NCBI RefSeq assembly: GCF_009768975.1
Contig: NZ_CP035733.1
Span: 1,612,001-1,676,000, forward strand
From: Sphingorhabdus lacus
GTDB lineage: Bacteria > Pseudomonadota > Alphaproteobacteria > Sphingomonadales > Sphingomonadaceae
Length of the DNA: 64,000 bases
Direction: 5' to 3'
In this document: positions 36,527-45,502 of the stretch, piece after piece
Layout of the letters: every line of letters begins with the position of its first letter
How positions within the stretch are numbered: position 1 is the first letter of the stretch
Notes under the pieces: generated by a model
Databases searched by the model: none
Told to the model about the DNA's origin: nothing
The model's input: only the letters and a program-made list of their open reading frames with translations
Position numbers and translations under genes: made by a program

Positions 36527-37683
36527 GCGAACCCCTCGCCCTCTATATCCACTGGCCTTTTTGCGTTTCCAAATGCCCCTATTGCGATTTTAACAGCCAT
36601 GTCCGCGAAAGCATCGATCAAGACGCATGGCGAACCGCTCTGTTGAAGGATATGGCGCATGAAGCCGGGCTGACTAAGGGTCGTCCGCTCACCTCCATTT
36701 TCTTCGGCGGCGGTACGCCATCATTGATGCCGCCTGCTACCGTGTCAGCTTTGATCGACGCTGCACAGGCGCATTGGAGCTTTGCCGACGATATAGAAAT
36801 AACGCTTGAGGCCAATCCCTCCTCGGTTGAAGCGGCCCGCTTCGCCGACCTTGCGCAAGCCGGAGTGAACCGGGTGTCGCTGGGGCTTCAATCACTCGAC
36901 GACGCCGCGCTCGCTTTTCTGGGGCGCGCGCATAGCGTTGCCGAAAGCCTCGATGCCCTCTCGATAGCGCAGCAGCACTTCGCGCGCGTCAATATCGACC
37001 TGATCTACGCCCGCCCCGACCAGACGGGCGAACAGTGGGAGGCCGAATTACGCCAGGCCCTGTCCTTTGGCACTGACCATATGTCGCTCTACCAATTGAC
37101 CATTGAGCCCGGCACCCGGTTTGAAACAATGGTTCGTACCGGTCAATTTGTGGCGGCCGACAATGACGAAGCAGCGACGCTTTATGACATGACGCAATCC
37201 TTAACGGCGGCGGCTGGATTGCCGGTTTACGAGATCAGCAACCATGCCCGGCCCGGTTCGGAAAGCCGCCATAATCTCAGCTACTGGCGCTATGACGACT
37301 ATATCGGCATTGGTCCGGGTGCACATGGAAGGCGCCTGAACAACGCAACCCAACGCCATAAAAAACCAGAGAATTTCATCTCTGCGATAGACCGCAACGG
37401 ACATGCCCTTGCAAGCGAGGAAGCGCTCGACCCCGAATCGCGCGCGACCGAAGCTTTGCTGATGGGCTTGCGTCTTTCGGAGGGGATTTGCGTCGATCGA
37501 CTCTCCCAAAAAACGGGCATGGCCCCTGAATCGCTGCTCGATACGGAAGCGGTCGACCGCATCGCAAAGCTGGGACTGATCCATCGCGCAGGCAGTCGCG
37601 TCATCGTAACGACGCAGGGCATGCCCCTACTCGATGCGATCCTGCCGGAAATAGTAGCGGTTGAGGCAAGCGCGCCTGCCTGA
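36523..37683 (+). CDS. hemW: radical SAM protein HemW
   Basis: A 386-residue radical SAM protein with cluster-binding C14-x3-C18-x2-C21 (FCVSKCPYC), [10 protein letters not shown] and the HemW C-terminal domain with [10 protein letters not shown]. It is a haem chaperone related to HemN but not a coproporphyrinogen oxidase. The best start is TTG at 36523 inside the rdgB stop (TTGA), since the protein then begins just before [10 protein letters not shown]. Confidence 0.93.
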   Translation: MSEPLALYIHWPFCVSKCPYCDFNSHVRESIDQDAWRTALLKDMAHEAGLTKGRPLTSIFFGGGTPSLMPPATVSALIDAAQAHWSFADDIEITLEANPSSVEAARFADLAQAGVNRVSLGLQSLDDAALAFLGRAHSVAESLDALSIAQQHFARVNIDLIYARPDQTGEQWEAELRQALSFGTDHMSLYQLTIEPGTRFETMVRTGQFVAADNDEAATLYDMTQSLTAAAGLPVYEISNHARPGSESRHNLSYWRYDDYIGIGPGAHGRRLNNATQRHKKPENFISAIDRNGHALASEEALDPESRATEALLMGLRLSEGICVDRLSQKTGMAPESLLDTEAVDRIAKLGLIHRAGSRVIVTTQGMPLLDAILPEIVAVEASAPA

Positions 37684-37697
37684 TAAGGTTTACCGCG

Positions 37698-38591
37698 ATG
37701 GCATCCCTGCTCGCCGAATATCACGCTTTTTTGACCGACAACCGCCATATGTCGCCACATAGCGTGCGCGCGTATCAGGCCACGGCAGAACGTTTAAGCG
37801 GGTTTCTGGAACGGCATTGGGGCGGGGCCGTGGACCGCACCGGGCTCGTCAGAATCAGCGCAGGCGATTTACGCGCCTTTCTTGCGGACCGCCGCGTCGA
37901 TGGATTGACCAACCGTTCGACCGCGCGTGAACTGTCGGCGGTCCGTCATTTTCTGCGCTTTGCTTTGGGTGAAGATGCCCATCTACCAGCGTTGAAGGGG
38001 CCACGTGTGCAGCGCAGCCTGCCTCGCCCAGTTAACCCGGAAGATGTCGTCGCTCTTGCCGAAGATGCCGCGAGTACAGCGCGCGAAGGATGGGTCGGCG
38101 CACGTGATTGGGCCATCTTGTTGCTGCTTTACGGAAGCGGACTGCGGGTCAGTGAGGCGACAGGACTAATGGGCGACATACTGCCCTTGGGATCCACTTT
38201 GCGGGTTACCGGAAAGCGCAACAAGACACGAATTGTCCCTTTGTTGGAAGCGGTTAAAGCCGCAATTGAAGACTATATCGAGCTATGCCCCTACCCTATG
38301 ATGCGCGATGAGCCATTGTTCCGCGGATCACGTGGCGGTGCATTATCGCCCGCCTTGGTCCGCCGTGCGGTTCAGGGCGCGCGCGGCCGATTGGGCCTGT
38401 CTGAACGGACCACCCCACACGCATTGCGCCACAGCTTTGCGACGCATCTACTGGCAGGCGGCGCGGATTTGCGGAGCCTGCAGGAATTGTTGGGGCACGC
38501 CAGCCTGTCGTCGACGCAAGTCTATACAGCGGTGGATACGGCGATGTTGCTCGACGAATATTTCAACGCGCATCCCCGCGCGTCGGGTTAG
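37698..38591 (+). CDS. xerC: tyrosine recombinase XerC
   Basis: A 297-residue tyrosine recombinase with R150 (YGSGLRVSEA), K173, H241-x-x-R244 (HALRHSFA), H267 (LGHASL) and Y276. XerC acts with XerD at the dif site to resolve chromosome dimers. The SLSSTQVYTAVD block and N-terminus fit XerC, while the other recombinase in the window fits XerD. It is 14 bp after hemW. Confidence 0.9.
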   Translation: MASLLAEYHAFLTDNRHMSPHSVRAYQATAERLSGFLERHWGGAVDRTGLVRISAGDLRAFLADRRVDGLTNRSTARELSAVRHFLRFALGEDAHLPALKGPRVQRSLPRPVNPEDVVALAEDAASTAREGWVGARDWAILLLLYGSGLRVSEATGLMGDILPLGSTLRVTGKRNKTRIVPLLEAVKAAIEDYIELCPYPMMRDEPLFRGSRGGALSPALVRRAVQGARGRLGLSERTTPHALRHSFATHLLAGGADLRSLQELLGHASLSSTQVYTAVDTAMLLDEYFNAHPRASG

Positions 38592-38620
38592 AAACAGGAC
38601 TAGCCCAAACCGACCTTCGC

Positions 38621-39217
38621 CTATTCGGGTTTCCAGCGAATAAGCCGCCAGACATAGCCGATCACGATAAGCACGATAACCGCCGTCGACAGAGGCCCCA
38701 ATATCTTTTCGACATCTTCAAATTGGGAACCGAGCGCATAGCCGGCCCCGGCAAGTGCGGCGCTCCAGCCCGCGGTACCGATGGTGGAGAACAGGAGAAA
38801 CCGGCGATGGGACATTCCGAAAATTCCCGCGGGTATCGAGATTAGTGAACGCAAGGTGGGTAACATTCGGGCGATCAGGACGATGATCGAGCCATGCTTG
38901 CGAAACAGTTCCTGACCCCGTTCAATCTCTTTCCAGTTCAGCGTCAGCCAGCGGCCATAGCGGTCGGCAAAGCGGTGCAGTCTGTCGGAGCCGAATTTGA
39001 TCGCCAGCCAGAACCAGAGATAATTGCCCAGCATGGCGCCTGCCGTTCCAGCACCCACGACCCCTGCAAAGGTCATGTTCCCGCGCGACGCAGAAACGCC
39101 GGCCACAGTCATGATCACTTCCGACGGCACAGGCGGAAATACGGTTTCCAGAAACATGAGAAGGGCAACGCCCCAATAGCCGCCTTGATCGACGAGCCGG
39201 ATAATCCAGTCATCCAT
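38621..39217 (-). CDS. DedA family membrane protein
   Basis: A 198-residue DedA/SNARE-associated protein with about five membrane segments, the ETVFPPVPSEVIMTVAG motif near the N-terminus and GRMLPTLRSLISIPAG-like ARMLPTLRSLISIPAGIFGM. DedA proteins act in lipid flipping and membrane homeostasis (UptA/undecaprenyl phosphate recycling in some). It is downstream of gshB on the same strand. Confidence 0.93.
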   Translation of the reverse strand: MDDWIIRLVDQGGYWGVALLMFLETVFPPVPSEVIMTVAGVSASRGNMTFAGVVGAGTAGAMLGNYLWFWLAIKFGSDRLHRFADRYGRWLTLNWKEIERGQELFRKHGSIIVLIARMLPTLRSLISIPAGIFGMSHRRFLLFSTIGTAGWSAALAGAGYALGSQFEDVEKILGPLSTAVIVLIVIGYVWRLIRWKPE

Positions 39218-39221
39218 TGCT

Positions 39222-40178
39222 TCAGCGCCCCAAGCGGGCCTTTATGGCATCCCAGATCATCCCGGCTGAATCTGTTCCGTTGAATCGGTCGATCGCCACG
39301 ATCCCGGTGGGCGATGTCACGTTGATTTCGGTCAACCACTCACCGCCGATCACGTCAATGCCAACAAAAATGAGGCCCAGTTCTTTCAAACGTGGTCCCA
39401 TAGCGGCGCAGATTTCCTGCTCGCGCGGGGTCAGCCCGGTCGCTTCGGCGCTGCCGCCGACCGCCAGATTGGACCGAAACTCGCCCTCCCCCGGCCGCCG
39501 GTTGATCGCGCCGGCCACAACGCCGTCGATTAACACGATCCGTTTATCGCCCTTGGCCACGTCCGGCAGGAAAGGCTGCACCATATGGGGCTCGGGCCAT
39601 GTACCGTTGAACACTTCGAGCAAGGCGCCCAGATTGTCGCCTTCAGGAGGGACCCGGAATATTGCCTTTCCGCCATTGCCGTGCAGCGGTTTGATAACCA
39701 CTGCGCCATGTTCCTTCTGGAAGGCACGGATTTCGTCGGTCGAACGTGTAATCAACGTCGGCGGCATGAAGCGACGATAATCCAGCACCATCACCTTTTC
39801 CGGTGCGTTGCGGACGCTTGCCGGATTATTGACCACCAAAGTCTCACCCTCGATCCGCTCGAGAAGGTGGGTTGCCGTGATATAGCCCACGTGAAAAGGC
39901 GGGTCCTGCCGCATCAGAACGACATCGATATCCGACCCCAGGTCAATGCGCCGGGCTTCGCCAAAACGGTAATGCGCGCCCTCAACGCGTTGGACGTCAT
40001 ATACCGGATGCGCCCACGCGGTGAGCCGGTCATCAGCGTCCAATGTCAGCGTCCCGACATCATAATGCCAAATCTCATATCCCCGCGCCTGGGCGGAGAG
40101 CATCAGTGCAAAACTGGAATCGCCGTGGATATTGATACCGTCCATCGGGTCCATCTGGACTGCGACTTTGATTGTCAT
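39222..40178 (-). CDS. gshB: glutathione synthetase
   Basis: A 318-residue prokaryotic GshB: MTIKVAVQMDPM at the start, DRRFMPPTLI, then the ATP-grasp region with KPLHGNGGKAIF and the closing block EINVTSPTGIVAIDRF. It joins gamma-glutamylcysteine and glycine. The glutathione made would feed GrxC, encoded at 9331. Start at ATG 40178; longer in-frame starts add an unlikely leader. Downstream of rsmI-yraN. Confidence 0.96.
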   Translation of the reverse strand: MTIKVAVQMDPMDGINIHGDSSFALMLSAQARGYEIWHYDVGTLTLDADDRLTAWAHPVYDVQRVEGAHYRFGEARRIDLGSDIDVVLMRQDPPFHVGYITATHLLERIEGETLVVNNPASVRNAPEKVMVLDYRRFMPPTLITRSTDEIRAFQKEHGAVVIKPLHGNGGKAIFRVPPEGDNLGALLEVFNGTWPEPHMVQPFLPDVAKGDKRIVLIDGVVAGAINRRPGEGEFRSNLAVGGSAEATGLTPREQEICAAMGPRLKELGLIFVGIDVIGGEWLTEINVTSPTGIVAIDRFNGTDSAGMIWDAIKARLGR

Positions 40179-40189
40179 TCTGTGGGTCC

Positions 40190-40540
40190 CTATCCGTGCC
40201 AGACGTTTTGCAGATGGTGTGGCCATCGCCAAGGTGCAACCAATATTACATCAATCTGCATATTTTCAGTGTCCTTGCCATATTTGGGCAAGAGAATTTC
40301 GGCCGCCGCCGCAACACGGCGTAACCGATAAGCATCGATCGCGGTGGCAAGGTCCAGCGCCCTGCTGCGCATTTTAACCTCAACAAAGGCAACAGTTTTG
40401 CCGCGGCGGGCGATCAGGTCGACTTCACCGCGCGGCGTTTTCACGCGTTCGCCGACGATCCGCCACCCCCGGATGCGCAGAAACCACGCCGCCGCCGCTT
40501 CGCCCCTGCGCCCCCGCTTTTCGGCAATGGCACGGTTCAT
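40190..40540 (-). CDS. yraN: YraN/UPF0102 family nuclease-like protein
   Basis: A 116-residue protein of the YraN family: GRRGEAAAAWFLRIRGW and the nuclease-fold block GEVDLIARRGKTVAFVEVKMR, which resembles the ExxxDxV...ExK active site of Holliday-junction resolvase-like nucleases. Function unproven. It overlaps the end of rsmI by 4 bp, the classical rsmI-yraN arrangement. Confidence 0.93.
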   Translation of the reverse strand: MNRAIAEKRGRRGEAAAAWFLRIRGWRIVGERVKTPRGEVDLIARRGKTVAFVEVKMRSRALDLATAIDAYRLRRVAAAAEILLPKYGKDTENMQIDVILVAPWRWPHHLQNVWHG

Positions 40541-41370
40541 TGGCCCTTGATCTCCGTTGCCCGTGCATAAAGAGCGGCCCGTTCCAGCCCGAATTTCTTG
40601 GCAATGGCACCGGCCGCTTTCGCAGCGGACATGCTTTGCAGCGCCTCGCGCAAAGCCGCATCGACGTCACCTGCGTCGGCGGTCGCTGCATCCTCTGAGG
40701 GCGGGCCGATGATGAGGACAATTTCACCTTTCGGATCCTGCACAGCATAGCGTGCCGCAAGCTCGGCTGCGGTGCCGGTCACAACTTCTTCAAATTTCTT
40801 GGTCAATTCACGGGCAACCGCCACATCGCGGTCACCGTAGATTTCCGATATTGTCTCGAGCGACGCCGCAAGACGCGGTCCGCTTTCGTAGAAAACAAGC
40901 GTCGCCTTGATCGGCGCCAGTTCCAGAAGTGCATCGGCGCGCGCCTTTGCCTTATTGGGTAAAAAGCCGGAAAAAAGGAAACGATCGGTGGGAAGGCCGG
41001 AAATGGATAAAGCTGCAATCACGGCGCTCGCGCCCGGGATGGTGTAAACCGGCACGCCTGCCTCGCGTGCTGCGCGGACAAGTTTGTAGCCCGGATCGGA
41101 TATCAGCGGGGTGCCGGCATCGGACACCAAAGCCACGACCCCGTCGCGGGCGGCGGCAATCAAGCTGTCGCGATCATTTGTGCTGCTATGGTCATTATAG
41201 CGGCGCATTTTCTTCTTGAGACCGAGATGATGCAACAATTTACCAGTGACGCGGCTGTCCTCTACTGCGACGATTTCTGCCGCATCCAGAACAGCAATTG
41301 CCCGTTGTGACATATCTGCAAGGTTGCCGATGGGGGTCGCAACGACATATAAGCCCGACTCGAACGACAT
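40537..41370 (-). CDS. rsmI: 16S rRNA (cytidine-1402-2'-O)-methyltransferase RsmI
   Basis: A 277-residue RsmI (YraL) with the SAM-binding tetrapyrrole-methylase fold: GLYVVATPIGNLADMSQRA, VEDSR, and the GTPLISDPGYKLVRAA loop. It methylates C1402 in the 16S decoding centre. ATG 41370 is taken; a TTG one codon upstream is in frame. Divergent from the LpoA-like gene with 33 bp between. Confidence 0.95.
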   Translation of the reverse strand: MSFESGLYVVATPIGNLADMSQRAIAVLDAAEIVAVEDSRVTGKLLHHLGLKKKMRRYNDHSSTNDRDSLIAAARDGVVALVSDAGTPLISDPGYKLVRAAREAGVPVYTIPGASAVIAALSISGLPTDRFLFSGFLPNKAKARADALLELAPIKATLVFYESGPRLAASLETISEIYGDRDVAVARELTKKFEEVVTGTAAELAARYAVQDPKGEIVLIIGPPSEDAATADAGDVDAALREALQSMSAAKAAGAIAKKFGLERAALYARATEIKGQ

Positions 41371-41403
41371 CAAAAATACAAGCTATTCGCTGAGGACCCT
41401 ATC

Positions 41404-42573
41404 ATGAGCGCAACCATTGCAGCAACCGGCGCGCAGCCGCAAGCCATAGCGAGCGGGCTAAAACGGATTCTGGCGCTCGCCATGCTGGTGCTTCTGGCCG
41501 CGTGCGCCGCAATCCCGCGTGGCGGTGAAGGTCCGCCGCCGGTGGTATCGCCCGACCCGCTTGACGGTATGCACCGCGTGGCTCTGCTTTTGCCGCTGAC
41601 TGGTCCGGATGGAGATGTCGGCTTGTCGCTTGCCAATGCGACTGCGCTGGCGCTGACGGATACCAAATCGACCAATATCCAGCTCACGACCTACGACACC
41701 AATTTGGGCGTCACAGCCGCGACCAATCGCGCTGTCGCGGACGGGAACAAGGTAATCCTTGGCCCTTTGCGCGGTGATCAGGTGTTGGAAGTTGCAAATA
41801 TCGCGCGTCCCAAGAACATCCCGATCCTCAGCTTTTCCAACGATATTGGCGTTGCGGGACGCAATGTCTTCTTGCTTGGGCATCTGCCGAACCAGTCGAT
41901 CGACCGTGCGGTCCGCTATGCGCGGATGAAGGGCTTCTCACGGTTCGGCGCACTCGTCCCCAAAAGCACTTATGGACAGCGCGCCTATGCGACCCTGACA
42001 CAATCCGTGCGGGCCGCGGGCGGCACTTTGGTGGGTGTAGAAGAAGTTGAGGGCGGCGCGGCATCGGTGGATGCAGCGACGAAGCGGCTATCTGCGCTCG
42101 GTGCAATGGACGTCGTTTTGGTTGCCGATAGCGGCCGAGCGGCTCTCGTTACAGTTCCGGCGCTTCGCCGCAATGGCCTTCGCAATGCCAAGGTTCTAGG
42201 GACAGATTTATGGAATATTGATGGCTCGCTCGCCAGCAACAGCACGATGTATGGCGCATGGTTCGCCAGCGTTTCGGACACGCTCTACAACCAATATGCC
42301 GCCAAATACCGCACCCGTTTCGGGCGCGCACCGCTTCGTTTGTCCAGCCTTGGTTACGATTCCATCCTGCTAATGGCGCGCGTTGCGCGCAATTGGCGGC
42401 CCGGCACCGCCTTTCCTGTTTCGCAATTGACCGACCCGCAGGGATTCATTGGCGTCGATGGCGCATTCCGCTTCATGGCGAACGGGCTGACCGAGCGCAT
42501 GCTGGAGGTACAGGAAATTCAGGCGGGCAAGTTCGTCACGATAGATCCCGCGCCGACAGCCTTTGCAAAATAG
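41404..42573 (+). CDS. LpoA-like penicillin-binding protein activator lipoprotein
   Basis: A 389-residue lipoprotein with lipobox LAAC at Cys34 and a periplasmic-binding-protein fold (VALLLPLTGPDGDVG, LGPLRGDQVLEVA). Such proteins beside rsmI and yraN are homologues of E. coli LpoA, which activates PBP1A. The single fold here, without LpoA's N-terminal TPR part, makes it a short variant, common in alphaproteobacteria. Its exact partner is unknown. Confidence 0.85.
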   Translation: MSATIAATGAQPQAIASGLKRILALAMLVLLAACAAIPRGGEGPPPVVSPDPLDGMHRVALLLPLTGPDGDVGLSLANATALALTDTKSTNIQLTTYDTNLGVTAATNRAVADGNKVILGPLRGDQVLEVANIARPKNIPILSFSNDIGVAGRNVFLLGHLPNQSIDRAVRYARMKGFSRFGALVPKSTYGQRAYATLTQSVRAAGGTLVGVEEVEGGAASVDAATKRLSALGAMDVVLVADSGRAALVTVPALRRNGLRNAKVLGTDLWNIDGSLASNSTMYGAWFASVSDTLYNQYAAKYRTRFGRAPLRLSSLGYDSILLMARVARNWRPGTAFPVSQLTDPQGFIGVDGAFRFMANGLTERMLEVQEIQAGKFVTIDPAPTAFAK

Positions 42574-42589
42574 GCTGAAGACCTAGATT

Positions 42590-43144
42590 TTAGTGGTTGC
42601 AGTGTTCGTTATGAACGTGGCTGCCACCCATTTTGCGGGCCTTTTCGATTTTCTTCAACACCATCTGCCGCTTCAGGCGCGAGAGATGGTCGATGAATAA
42701 AATGCCTTCGAGATGGTCCATCTCGTGCTGCAGACAGGTGGCCATCAAATCGTCCATCGTCTCTTCGTGGACTTTGCCATCCAGATCTTGCCAGCGAGCA
42801 CGGATTTTAGCCGGGCGTTCCACCTCGGCATATTGATCCGGGACCGACAGACAGCCTTCATTATAGGCGGACAACTCTTCGGAGGGATCAAGTATTTCGG
42901 GATTCACGAAGACGCGGGGGTTGCGGATGCTTTCGCCGTCGGGTCCTTCGTCCTGCAGATCGATGACCAAAAGGCGCTTGGGCACGCCGACCTGAATAGC
43001 CGCAAGGCCGATACCAGGCGCGGCATACATGGTTTCAAACATGTCATCGACAAGCTTTTTCAAGTCCGCATCAAAGCTTTCCACGGGTGTGGAGATGGTT
43101 TTCAGCCGCGGATCGGGCACTTCAAGAATAGGTAATATGGCCAT
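42590..43144 (-). CDS. def: peptide deformylase
   Basis: A 184-residue deformylase with all three motifs: GIGLAAIQ at 44-51, EGCLS at 96-100 (zinc/iron ligand C98) and QHEMDHL at 139-145 (ligands H140, H144, catalytic E141). It removes the formyl group from nascent proteins. The His-rich tail (HVHNEHCNH) is unusual and could bind metal. It is 45 bp after recR on the same strand. Confidence 0.97.
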   Translation of the reverse strand: MAILPILEVPDPRLKTISTPVESFDADLKKLVDDMFETMYAAPGIGLAAIQVGVPKRLLVIDLQDEGPDGESIRNPRVFVNPEILDPSEELSAYNEGCLSVPDQYAEVERPAKIRARWQDLDGKVHEETMDDLMATCLQHEMDHLEGILFIDHLSRLKRQMVLKKIEKARKMGGSHVHNEHCNH

Positions 43145-43189
43145 GGGTCGCAGATAGGCATGGCCGAGGGGGAAATCAACGCCCTCTTG

Positions 43190-43786
43190 TCATCCCACTG
43201 GACGCCGCGCCCGTAACGCTTGCGCCAGCGTGCCGTCATCGAGATAATCCAGTTCCCCGCCGACCGGCACGCCATGCGCCAATTGCGTCAGGCGAATGGG
43301 ATATTCCTCCAACCGTTCCGCCAGATAATGCGCGGTCGTTTGCCCTTCCAACGTCGCATTCATAGCCAGAACGACTTCGTCCACGCCGCCAGCGGCGACG
43401 CGGGCAATCAGGCCGTCGATATTGAGGTCCTCAGGCCGGACGCCATCCAGAGCCGAAAGACGGCCACCCAGGATGTGATATTTACCGGGAAACAGGCGTG
43501 AGCGATCCAGTGCCCATAGATCAGGCACATCTTCAACGACGCAAATAGAGCGCGTGTCGCGGCGTGGGTCGACGCAGATCCCGCAGGGGTTTCCGGTATC
43601 GATATTGCCGCAAATGTCACAGACGACCAGACGTTGTTCCACCTGTTCCAATGCGCGCAGAAGCGGACGCAGCACGGTTTCACGCTTCTTCATAAGATGC
43701 AAAACAACACGCCGCGCCGAACGGGGACCAAGACCCGGCAATTTTGACAGGGCCTGTGCCAATGCGTCTATTTCTTGCGATGCCAT
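43190..43786 (-). CDS. recR: recombination protein RecR
   Basis: A 198-residue RecR: HhH-like [12 protein letters not shown], a zinc finger (C56, C59, C68, C71), then a TOPRIM domain ([16 protein letters not shown]). It works with RecO to load RecA at gaps. Its start is 42 bp from the divergent fmt start; it is followed by def. Confidence 0.97.
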   Translation of the reverse strand: MASQEIDALAQALSKLPGLGPRSARRVVLHLMKKRETVLRPLLRALEQVEQRLVVCDICGNIDTGNPCGICVDPRRDTRSICVVEDVPDLWALDRSRLFPGKYHILGGRLSALDGVRPEDLNIDGLIARVAAGGVDEVVLAMNATLEGQTTAHYLAERLEEYPIRLTQLAHGVPVGGELDYLDDGTLAQALRARRPVG

Positions 43787-43828
43787 GCACCACGTCTTAG
43801 GGGGCTTTCAAACAAAGGAAAAGTCACG

Positions 43829-44737
43829 ATGCGCCTTGCCTTTATGGGAACACCGGAATTTGCGGTTCCAAGCCTTGATGCCCTGGTCGCTGCGGGGCAT
43901 GAGCTTGTCGCAGTGTATACCCAGCCGCCGCGCCCTGCCAATCGCGGCAAAAAGCTGACACCGTCGGCTGTGCAGACACGCGCCGAGGAACTTGGCCTGC
44001 CCGTGCGAAGTCCGCTTTCGCTTCGTACCGCAGAGGCGCAGGCGGAGTTTGCCGCGCTTGACCTCGATGCAGCTATCGTCGCGGCCTATGGCCTGATTTT
44101 GCCGCAAGCCGTTTTGGACGCACCGAAATTTGGCTGCCTCAACGTCCATGGCTCCCTGCTCCCTCGCTGGCGTGGGGCTGCGCCAGTGCAGCGTGCCATT
44201 TTGGCGGGGGACCGGACCACAGGCGTCATGGTCATGCAAATGGAGGCCGGCTTGGACACAGGCCCGGTTCGCGCAACGACCGAGATTGAAATTGGCAGCA
44301 AAACTACGGGCGAATTGACCGCCGAACTCGCCGAACTGGGGGCAGAATTGATGGTCATTGTCTTGCAGGACATGGCAGCGCATCCGGCCATCGCGCAATC
44401 CGGCGAGGGCATTACTTACGCCGCCAAGATCGACAAGGCCGAAACCCGCATTGATTTTCTGCAACCCGCCGAAGTGGTCGAACGGCAAATCCGTGCGTTC
44501 AACCCAGCCCCAGGCGCCTGGTTCGAATATGAAGGCGAGCGTTATCGCATATTGGAAGCGCAGATCATTCCAGCACAGCCCCAAACAGCAGGCGAAGTAT
44601 TGGACGACGGCCTCACCATAGCGTGCGGCACGGATGCAATCCGCCCGACCGTAATCCAACGCGCTGGAAAGCCTGCCATGCCGACTGCCGATCTGTTGCG
44701 CGGCAAGCCTATCGCACAAGGTACCATGCTCGCATGA
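43829..44737 (+). CDS. fmt: methionyl-tRNA formyltransferase
   Basis: A 302-residue Fmt beginning [13 protein letters not shown]. The catalytic N105, H107 and D143 lie in [17 protein letters not shown] and GLDTGPV, and the C-terminal tRNA-binding domain follows. It formylates initiator Met-tRNA, the substrate later reversed by Def. An AAAGGA site precedes the ATG. Its stop overlaps the truA start (ATGA). Confidence 0.97.
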   Translation: MRLAFMGTPEFAVPSLDALVAAGHELVAVYTQPPRPANRGKKLTPSAVQTRAEELGLPVRSPLSLRTAEAQAEFAALDLDAAIVAAYGLILPQAVLDAPKFGCLNVHGSLLPRWRGAAPVQRAILAGDRTTGVMVMQMEAGLDTGPVRATTEIEIGSKTTGELTAELAELGAELMVIVLQDMAAHPAIAQSGEGITYAAKIDKAETRIDFLQPAEVVERQIRAFNPAPGAWFEYEGERYRILEAQIIPAQPQTAGEVLDDGLTIACGTDAIRPTVIQRAGKPAMPTADLLRGKPIAQGTMLA

Positions 44738-45474
44738 CCCGATTTGCGTTGACCATCGAATTTGATGGCGGTCCCTATATGGGCTGGCAGTGGCAGGACC
44801 ATGGTCCTTCCGTGCAAGGTGCGATTGAGGAGGCTATCTTCAAAACCACCGGCGAGAAAACGCTGGTCTACAGTGCGGGCCGCACCGATGCGGGCGTGCA
44901 TGCGCTAGGAATGCGGGCGCATGTCGACGTCCAGAAACTTTTGCCGCCCTTTCGCCTGATGGGCGCGATCAACGCCCATCTGCGTCCGCATCCCATCGCG
45001 ATTTTGGCCTGTGAGGAAGTGGATCCGGAATGGCATGCCCGCTACACGTGCATCGGCCGGTCCTACGAATACCGCATTCTCAACCGCCGCGCGCCACTCA
45101 CATTGGAGAAGGGCCGCGTTTGGCGGATCGGGCCAGAAATGGATGCGGACGCCATGCACGAGGCGGCCCAGTTGCTCGTCGGCCTGCATGATTTCACAAC
45201 ATTTCGTTCCACGGCCTGCCAATCCGCCAGCCCGCTCAAAACCCTCGACCGTTTGAATGTGCGGCGCGAGGGCGATCATATCATTGTTGAGGCCGCAGCA
45301 TTGTCGTTCTTGCATCACCAGGTCCGGTCCATGGTTGGATGCCTTGCCGCCGTAGGATTAGGTCGCTGGACCACACAAGATTTAAAGGCAGCGCTTGCCG
45401 CGCGAAACCGGTCGGCGCTCGCGGAAAATGCCCCGCCGGAGGGTCTTTACTTTGTAGCCGCGCGTTACCCGTAA
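44734..45474 (+). CDS. truA: tRNA pseudouridine synthase A
   Basis: A 246-residue TruA with catalytic Asp52 in [13 protein letters not shown] and the TruA blocks [19 protein letters not shown]. It makes pseudouridine at positions 38-40 of tRNAs. Coupled to fmt by a 4-bp overlap; convergent with the XrtA-system amidotransferase gene. Confidence 0.97.
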   Translation: MTRFALTIEFDGGPYMGWQWQDHGPSVQGAIEEAIFKTTGEKTLVYSAGRTDAGVHALGMRAHVDVQKLLPPFRLMGAINAHLRPHPIAILACEEVDPEWHARYTCIGRSYEYRILNRRAPLTLEKGRVWRIGPEMDADAMHEAAQLLVGLHDFTTFRSTACQSASPLKTLDRLNVRREGDHIIVEAAALSFLHHQVRSMVGCLAAVGLGRWTTQDLKAALAARNRSALAENAPPEGLYFVAARYP

Positions 45475-45502
45475 TCGGTCTTTAACTGGCCCGCATGTTT
45501 CG

